Shown: positions 57,480-64,000 of the stretch, one piece after another
Layout of the letters: each line of letters begins with the position of its first letter
Numbering within the stretch: position 1 is the stretch's first letter
NCBI RefSeq assembly: GCF_958298935.1
Contig: NC_084928.1
Span: 14,973,501-15,037,500 of the forward strand
DNA: 64,000 nucleotides
Source: Phragmites australis
Taxonomy: Eukaryota; Streptophyta; Magnoliopsida; Poales; Poaceae
Direction: 5' to 3'
Program-made: the position numbers and the translations under genes
The notes under the pieces: model-generated
Seen by the model: only the letters and a program-made list of their open reading frames with translations
Database searches by the model: none
Told to the model about the DNA's origin: nothing

Positions 57480-60400
57480 TGTCACACCCCAAAATTCCTA
57501 TTTTGGGTTGTGAGCTTTTTAAAACAATAAAATAACCTTTGTTAAGAAAATGTTTTTATAAAATATTAGAATAGGTTAAGGAATTTCAAGGTTGGATAAA
57601 TCCTTGTTCCTTTTTCTCTATATCATCCAAAAATCCTCCTTGTACAATCTTATCTCATGTCATTTTCGATCCAACCCAATGTGCGCTGTCATTCCTTTCC
57701 TTTCTTTTACCTCACCATTCTGTTTCCTTTCTCTCTTCTCGCCCCTAGTTAGCTTTCTCCTTCATGACCAAGCAGCAGACAACTTCAGCACGTGAATCAA
57801 TCATGCTCGAGTTACGCGATGCTTCTCCGGATAGAAACTTCAACATGTGCTTTCCTGCCCCTCCATTTCCTTTTCGTGCACCAGCCACACAAATGCCATG
57901 CATGAAACGTCTGGTCGCATTCAACGTGCGGACGCTCGGCGACCTATCCTTCTCTGAACCTGGATGCAACCTCGTCCTAATGGTCAACACAAAACAAAGC
58001 CAGCTCACCCACGATCAAGCACCGCAATCAATTTTTGTAAACGCCATTCAATGTGTAGCAACGGACGAGTGGCAATGCGGCCGTTATCACAGGCGAGCGT
58101 TACCTATCCTTTCCCTTGCTCTTCCCCTCTATAAACTGAAGCCGAGCCTCTTCGCTGACCCGCTGCCGAGCTTCGTCGCGCTGGCTCCTCGCTGCACCTC
58201 CAACCCGACCGTGCTCGCCTACGGCTTCACGTGTTCGTGCGGTGCTAAGGCCTCGCCTCCCAGCCGTCCACAACCCCCGGAACCCGATGTCGGCTGGCCG
58301 CTCTGCGCGTCCTGCCCTGTGCGCTGCGTGTGTGTGCTGCTGCAGACTGGGTGGAGGCCGCACCTGGGCGTGCCGCGTCCCTGCCGTGCCGCTGCCCCGC
58401 AGCCGTGCGTGCCCAGCAGCCGCATGCAGACCACAGCCGTGTGCAGCTATGTGTGCGCGCCCTGTCGTCCGATGCCACCCTTCGGAGGAGATCGCCGAGG
58501 AGGTCACCGCCGAGCCCCCCCTCCTCTCTTCCGGCTGGCTGAAGCACCGCTGGCCGGAGCTCCTTGCTGCAGCAATGGCAGCATGCATGCATGCTTGCAT
58601 GCAGTCTAAAGGTAGAAGAAGGTGTTTTTCTGCATAACCCCCTACAATTTGTTATGTATACAAAACAGCCCTCCCACCTCATGAAGTTTCTTAAAAAGCC
58701 CCCTCTCTTTCCTTTGAATATTGCTTAGAATTCTTTTATGCTAGCCCCTGCAATATAGCTTTAATTTCGTTTCAGTTCAATCAGCACAAATACAAGTTCA
58801 CCTATTCAAATTCTTTTCAGCCAATTTTGATCAAAATTGCCATCTCTTATTTTCATGCCACATCTATAGTTGGCTATTCAAATCTTGTTCAGTAAACACA
58901 AATTCATCTTGTGTCCAATTCGGTGAATTTCTTCCAAACTCTAATGCCACTTTGTAAATTCATCTAATTTCAGCCTGTTTCCAAACCAACCATCAGTGTT
59001 CTTGTCCGATAATTATTTGGTCACGTAGTACTATATAATTCTAGATAGTATTATTTTAATAGCTGGATGCATATCAGATGACTTCGACATGTAGAGCTCA
59101 CATGTCATTGTGCACACGGTATGAATTCAAATATTAAAATAATATTGATAAAATTGTATAGGATCTCACATACCAAATCTAATCGGATATTCTTTTCGGT
59201 AAAACCCTAGTTCCCAACATGCCACCACCACATCATCGTCGCATGCACTCTGTCCTTCATTCTTTCCCTGCCGATGTCATGTCATCGCCATAGTTAGGGT
59301 TTCCCTTGGGCAATAATGTCATAAATCCGTTGAGAATATTTTTAGGGAATATTCTATCTCCTTTTTATTTCAACCCTAATTTAATCTTCTGAGAGCCTGT
59401 TCTCCTCCGTTTGAATTCTGATTTGAGGAGTTCTCGCGCCAAAATTCTTCTAAAATCATATCCTTTCCAACCATAGTGTTTTTATGATGTGTTGTCTCTG
59501 TTTTGGTGTATTGTTTCTTAGTTGTTTTGTGCTTTCTCTTTTGTCGGTAGATCTTGTGAGCAGATTATGGCGTTTATAGAGATTCGATGAGCTGCAAGGT
59601 CGAGACTTCAAGATATGCCAGAACCAAGTTTACGAAGATAACCGAGCAGCATCCAGGCAAGTGTCTTGACCATATTGCAGAACCTAGTTTTTACCTAAAG
59701 CGAGTCTTTGACAAATATGCATGCTGTTTTACAAATGGGTAGTATAGCAAATACTAGTGTTAGAAATAGGTGCTTTATCCATACCAGATCATCATGTTTA
59801 TGCTTAGCCATGCTTTAGATGAACATGTAGTGTGTAGGATGATGAATCTTGAGTTATGAACTAAAAATTGATATGGGAAGAATATCATGGAAACTAATGT
59901 TGTTAAGGGAGTTAACAACAAAGATAATTGGGGTTTTGGGCAAGAAAGGGTTACTTTTCCCAGCATGATTGGTTGTTTGGTAGTATACCCTTATGGGGTT
60001 ATTGGAGGTCTTGCCCAGACCATTTTAAGGACCGGTTCATGGAGCGACTTTCCATGGCAACAGTGCAACCGCGAGACCAATATGGTACGGCTTGGCCTAG
60101 TAATTAGATGTTCTTCCAGTGTTGTATGAGCCAATTGGATGTGTAGATAAGGAAGGGTTACTTCCCGATTCTACCCGGCACAAGAGGGGGCTTCTGGGGT
60201 GGAGGGTTACTCCACTTATGTACGGTGGTGAAACCTCAGTGGGCAAGTGCATACTGGGAGACTCTTTGGAAAAGCCTCGTAGTGATCTCTTGGCGCACAC
60301 CTCGGAAGTGTGTAAGGTACCGACGGGTACCGGCAAAAGAGAAGATCACGACTCGTGGGTAAAGTGTACAAACTCTGCAAAGTGTCAAACTGAATATTCA

Positions 60401-61063
60401 GCCGTGCTCACGGTCATGAGCGGCATGGACCCTCACATGATTAGTCGGGTGGTTTCGGATGGTTTGGATGGTCTTTAGTTGGACCGGGTGGTTCACAGTG
60501 GTGGGAACTGTGATCGACCTTGGTTTTGGTTTCAGGTGAATGGAACATCAGTTGAGGAGCAAGGTGGTTGGAACCTTGGCTCAATCCTTAAAGAATCTTT
60601 TATGTAGTAAATAGATTGCTTTTATAACTGTTGTACTACTAAAATGGCATTTTATGCAAATAAACCTCTGAGTTAAGCCGTTCTTGTTATTAGCCCCATG
60701 TCATGCTTTCCCACACTTGCGGAGTACGAAATGTACTCACACTTGCTATTTTCAATAATAAATGCTGCTCAGTGGGAGAAGACTACAAGGAAATCAATGA
60801 AGCTAAAGACCATTGTTTGGAGGTGGAGTGTTCAAGGTCGCGTTGCCCCCAGTCGATTGCCTGTGGTGTGCCCAGAAGATTCATAGGAGTCATCTTGTGT
60901 TCTTCCGCCGCTGTCTTGTAACTCTGGTATTTATTTCAATAAAGTTGTTTTTGATCGATATAGAACTATATATCACTGATATGTCACCGCATGTATGACA
61001 AAACTGATCCTGGCATACATGTGGAATGCACCTGGTTGTTCTTTTGAAAAACCAGGCGTGACA
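57480..61063 (+). repeat. Solo LTR, Tekay-like, copy 3, TSD AGAGT
   Basis: Begins TGTCACACCCC and ends GGCGTGACA. AGAGT precedes it (57475-57479) and follows it (61064-61068), a perfect 5-bp target duplication, with no internal region, so it is a true solo LTR of 3584 bp. A TATA box CTATAAA lies at 58129-58135. The long plus-strand ORF 57764-58609 spans the promoter and is probably not a gene. The second half shares blocks with copies 1 and 2. Confidence 0.92.
58129..58135 (+). promoter_or_regulatory. TATA box of solo LTR copy 3
   Basis: CCCCTCTATAAACTGAAGCC followed by a GC-rich transcribed region, positioned as in copy 2. Confidence 0.55.
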
Positions 61064-61068
61064 AGAGT

Positions 61069-61244
61069 GTGGTTGGGCGAATCCTCGATTCAGGTTGCCG
61101 GTTAAAGACGGTGGTTGGCTTCTAGTTTTATTTGCCAGGTTGCACTAGTTATCGCTGCTTGCAGCAAGTTATCTTGGCTTCTTTGAAGCTAGTTATCTGG
61201 TGATTGATCCTACGTCATGAAGATCGGGACATCGTGACGTATCA
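61069..61244 (+). repeat. LTR of element 2, right part
   Basis: Continues the LTR after the solo LTR and ends ...GACGTATCA two bases before the primer site. Confidence 0.6.
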
Positions 61245-61246
61245 TC

Positions 61247-61258
61247 TGATATCAGAGC
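61247..61258 (+). other. Primer-binding site of element 2
   Basis: TGATATCAGAGC, one mismatch from the initiator tRNA-Met site TGGTATCAGAGC. Confidence 0.75.
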
Positions 61259-62206
61259 TTTCGTTCCCACGGTAGGGTTCTTTACCCTTAGCTCTTATAT
61301 TTTTGTTTCGTCCTATCCACCAAAAAAAAAGCCTGAAAAAAATATATTTGGCCATAGCCCTTGTTTCAATCGGTTATTTTAGTGAGTTTTGTTAAGTTTC
61401 AGTCCATTAGAGTCTTTGTTTTAGTTGCTGATCATATCATCCTTTGCGTATCCTCTGAGCCTCTTTCATATATCTGAAAATCCCTAAAAAAAAAAATCTA
61501 TAGCCAACATCATCCTTCGCGTAAACTTTGATCCTATCAAGTTATAGCTTCTGGTTGTGTTTTGTTCTATCATAAAGTGTGCAAGTGTTATAGCTGATCC
61601 TTGTGTTTAGTTCTATAAAAAAAAAGTGTGTCAAAAAAAAAGAGAAGAAAGAAAAGTTGCAAAAAAAAAAGAGAAAGAGTTGAGAAAGATTGTGAAAGAA
61701 TAGTTGAAGATCAGTTTGTTTATGTGCACGTGCTGAAAGTTTATCACATCAAGTTGTGCAACCAGTTGGCTATTCATGTTTGGTGCAAAATTTTGGTTGG
61801 GTTTGATCGCAACACTTGCATCCCAATCATATTCCTTGTTTGCATCAACTCTGAAATTTCTTTGCGCGTGAGTGTGATCCATTTATATCTTTCATATCTT
61901 GTGGTCAGCACTAGGCAGAGTACTTCTAGTTTGGATTATTATTTAACTTTACAACAACTAGAATTCAGATTGCATTCCTTGTGTATCACTCCCCACCAAG
62001 CTCCACATACAAGCCATCGTAATCGGTACTCTGGTCTTGTATTCGTCTAACCATCACTTTCTTTTACCACCACACGTTGTTTTCCTGTAACCCGCAGGGA
62101 CTTCATAAGAGCTTCGGTTGGTAAGAGAGGTGAGGTTGTGAGAGCTACCAAATTTTTATAATTCCACAAATACCTATTGTCCGTGTTTAGCTAACTTTAC
62201 AGGAAG
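61259..62206 (+). other. Leader of element 2
   Basis: Noncoding. Contains A runs near 61321, 61486 and 61617-61670 with a GAGAAGAAAGAAAAG tract, like the purine-rich leader of element 1. The 61628-62050 ORF has no recognised domain. Confidence 0.6.
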
Positions 62207-64000
62207 ATGGGTGGAATTGAGGTAGAAGATTGTGTTACTATGGCACAATTTAATGAACTAAAGCAAAGCATTGAAGATAAGCAAGATAGGTTGACACAAG
62301 ATCTTCAGGCCCTTATGGCTGAAATCAGAGTACGTCGCCAACCTCATGATGGTGCAAGCAACCATGGTGAAGATGGGGAAGAAAGTGAAGGAGGAGCTGC
62401 TGCTAGAAGAGCAAGAGAACATGAAAGAAGGAACCGAGGTGCTGCACATGGTAGAGGAAGAGGACGAGGTCGAAGAAATGATGAATCTGAAGATGTGGAT
62501 GATGATAACCATTCACAATATCGTTTTGGTCGCCGACGTCATAGAGGAGGCAACCATGAGGAGAGGTTCGGAAAGCTGAAATTTACCATGCCAAAATTTG
62601 ATGGCGGGTCTGATCCTGAAGCTTATTTCACTTGGGAGTTGAAAGTGGACAAGATCTTTCGCCTGCATAATTATTCAGAGGAGAAGAAATTAGCAATGGC
62701 ATCTCTTGAGTTTGATGGATATGCTCTGATATGGTGGGAACAACTTCTCCGTGATCGTGAAGAAGATGGAGAAAATCCTATTGCTACTTGGGATGAGATG
62801 AAGCGAGAAATGAGAATTCATTTTGTGCCGAAGCACTATCGGCGTGATCTTTTTGATAAATTGCAGAATCTGAAGCAAGGAAGTTTCTCTGTTGAAGAGT
62901 ATTATAAAGAGATGGAGAAGGCTATGATTAGAGCCAATGTGTATGAAGATGAAGAGCAAACTATTGCACGTTTTATGGCTGGTCTACATCGCAATATTCA
63001 GCGCATTGTTGAGTTTCAGCCATACCGTCATCTTATTGATTTGGTACATCAAGCAACCAAAGCTGAACGCCAACTGCAGCAAGATGCTAAGAATAGCAAG
63101 TCTTTGTCATATGGCGCGAGGACTATGTCAGGAGGAAGCAAGTCAATCTCAAGGTTTGCTGCCGCACCCTCATCGGTGAAAAACTCAAGTGGAGGCTTAT
63201 GTTCTAATATTCAAGGTGTTTTTAGTGGGAAGAACACTGCTGCCCCAAGCATGAGTTCTAAACCTGCAGCATCCACCTCTACTTCAGTGGGTTCTACAGC
63301 CAAGAGTAGTGGGATTCAGTGCTTCAAGTGTGGAGGCCGTGGGCACGTAATTAAGGAGTGTCCAAATAATCGTGTGATCATTGTGAATGATAATGGAGAA
63401 TTTGAATCAGCTAGGGAAGAGGAAGTTGAGGAAGAGTATGTTGATGAAGCCCATGAAGAAGAGGAACATACCAGGTGTGAATTTGAGCAAGGCACTGTTC
63501 TTGTGGTGGCTCAAATCTTGAGTGTTCAGATGAAGGAAGCTGAAATTGGACAGCGACATAATCTTTTTCAAACCAGAGCTAAAGTGCAAGATAAAGTAGT
63601 CAAGGTGATCATTGATGGCGGGAGCTGCCATAATCTTGCTAGTCGTGAGATGGTTGACAAGCTTGGTTTGAAACTACAGCGGCATCCTCATCCATACCAT
63701 GTCCAATGGTTGAATGATTCGGGAGATATCAAGATTGGATATAAAGTAAAAGTTCCATTCAAAATTGGTGAATATGTTGACACAGTGGAGTGTGATGTGG
63801 CACCCCTGTGTGCCACATGCTGCTTGGAAGACCTTGGCAATATGATCGATATACTCAGCATTGTGGGAGAACAAATCAGTACATACTAGATTTGAAAGGG
63901 AAGAAGTTTGTACTCAAGCCTATGACACCTCAACAAATCATGGCTGAGCACTTACAAAAGAAATCTCAAATTAGTCCAGCAAGTAAAGGAGGAGAAGAGC
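62207..64000 (+). CDS. gypsy gag-protease (start of gag-pol), one frameshift
   Basis: ATG at 62207; the first frame runs to 63889. Residues 1-60 look helical, about 60-110 are Arg/Gly-rich (GRGRGRGRR), about 120-290 are the retrotransposon gag domain (FTMPKFDGGSDPEAYFTWEL, FDGYALIWWEQL, MRIHFVPKHY). A perfect zinc knuckle CFKCGGRGHVIKEC starts at residue 372. The protease active site IIDGGSC has its aspartate near residue 470. At about 63800-63808, in a CCCC run, the frame is lost; another frame continues PVCHMLLGRPWQYDRY and then LDLKGKKFVLKPMTPQQIMA to the window end. Only one disruption is visible, so this is the best preserved coding region here. Reverse transcriptase lies outside. Confidence 0.85.

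Larger units (their letters stand above)
56495..64000 (+). mobile_element. Ty3/gypsy element 2: pol tail, LTR, gag-protease
   Basis: Left to right: end of a gypsy polyprotein, LTR (about 56835-61244, interrupted by a solo LTR at 57480-61063), initiator-Met-like primer site, purine-rich leader, then gag and protease running off the window. As in element 1, internal sequence lies on both sides of the LTR. The gag type (IWWEQL, LGRPWQYDR) suggests the chromovirus side of Ty3/gypsy. Confidence 0.8.

Noticed and set aside
57764..58609. 281-codon plus-strand ORF, the second longest in the window
   Set aside because: It lies wholly inside a TSD-bounded solo LTR, spans the LTR TATA box, overlaps comparable ORFs on the other strand, and has no recognisable domain. 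GC-rich sequence explains the openness.
60119..60478. 119-codon ORF in solo LTR copy 3
   Set aside because: Within the LTR, not preserved in copy 1 or 2 when those are compared by eye.
61628..62050. 140-codon ORF before gag of element 2
   Set aside because: In the leader, begins in an A-rich tract, no domain, and the gag ATG at 62207 is the clear start.

Overview
This window is plant nuclear DNA, almost certainly from a grass, and consists of nested and decayed transposable elements. I found no convincing host gene, rRNA or tRNA. The grass assignment rests on the mixture of families: an Angela/BARE-like copia element, a Sirevirus-type copia element, Tat-like Ty3/gypsy elements with an antisense accessory gene, large solo LTRs of a Tekay-like type, and CACTA elements. 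Family names come from recognised protein motifs, LTR ends, primer-binding sites and target-site duplications (TSDs), not from a database search.

Layout. 1-5028: 5' part of a minus-strand copia element (LTR, primer-binding site, gag, part of pol). 5029-6178 and 10240-10545: CACTA-like remnants around a 4.1-kb solo LTR (6179-10239). 10546-13798: Ty3/gypsy 'element 1' (pol tail, LTR, doubled primer-binding site, decayed gag). 13799-21338: Tat-like element A (minus strand), cut on its right by a truncated Tekay-like LTR (21339-23523). 23524-24781 and 37874-39480: an unrecognised plus-strand element split by Tat-like element B, which is complete (24782-37868) and flanked by the TSD AGCTC. 39481-54605: one LTR-like sequence interrupted first by a pol-less Sirevirus (41027-47634) and then by Tat-like element C (47856-53956, TSD CCTTG). 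Element C itself carries a CACTA element with captured gene pieces (48846-50824). 54606-56494: further Tat-like LTR material. 56495-64000: Ty3/gypsy 'element 2' (pol tail, LTR split by a solo LTR with TSD AGAGT, primer-binding site, then a gag-protease frame with one frameshift).

How the parts relate. Tat-like elements A and B encode gag-pol on the minus strand. Between pol and the 3' LTR they carry an opposite-strand gene that looks spliced and predicts an N-terminal plant-transposon domain, a basic nuclear-localisation-like motif and a coiled coil. Element C has an unrelated-looking opposite-strand ORF with its own TATA box in the matching place. Most coding regions are broken by stop codons of the kind made by C-to-T change. 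The freshest coding sequence is element 2 at the right edge.
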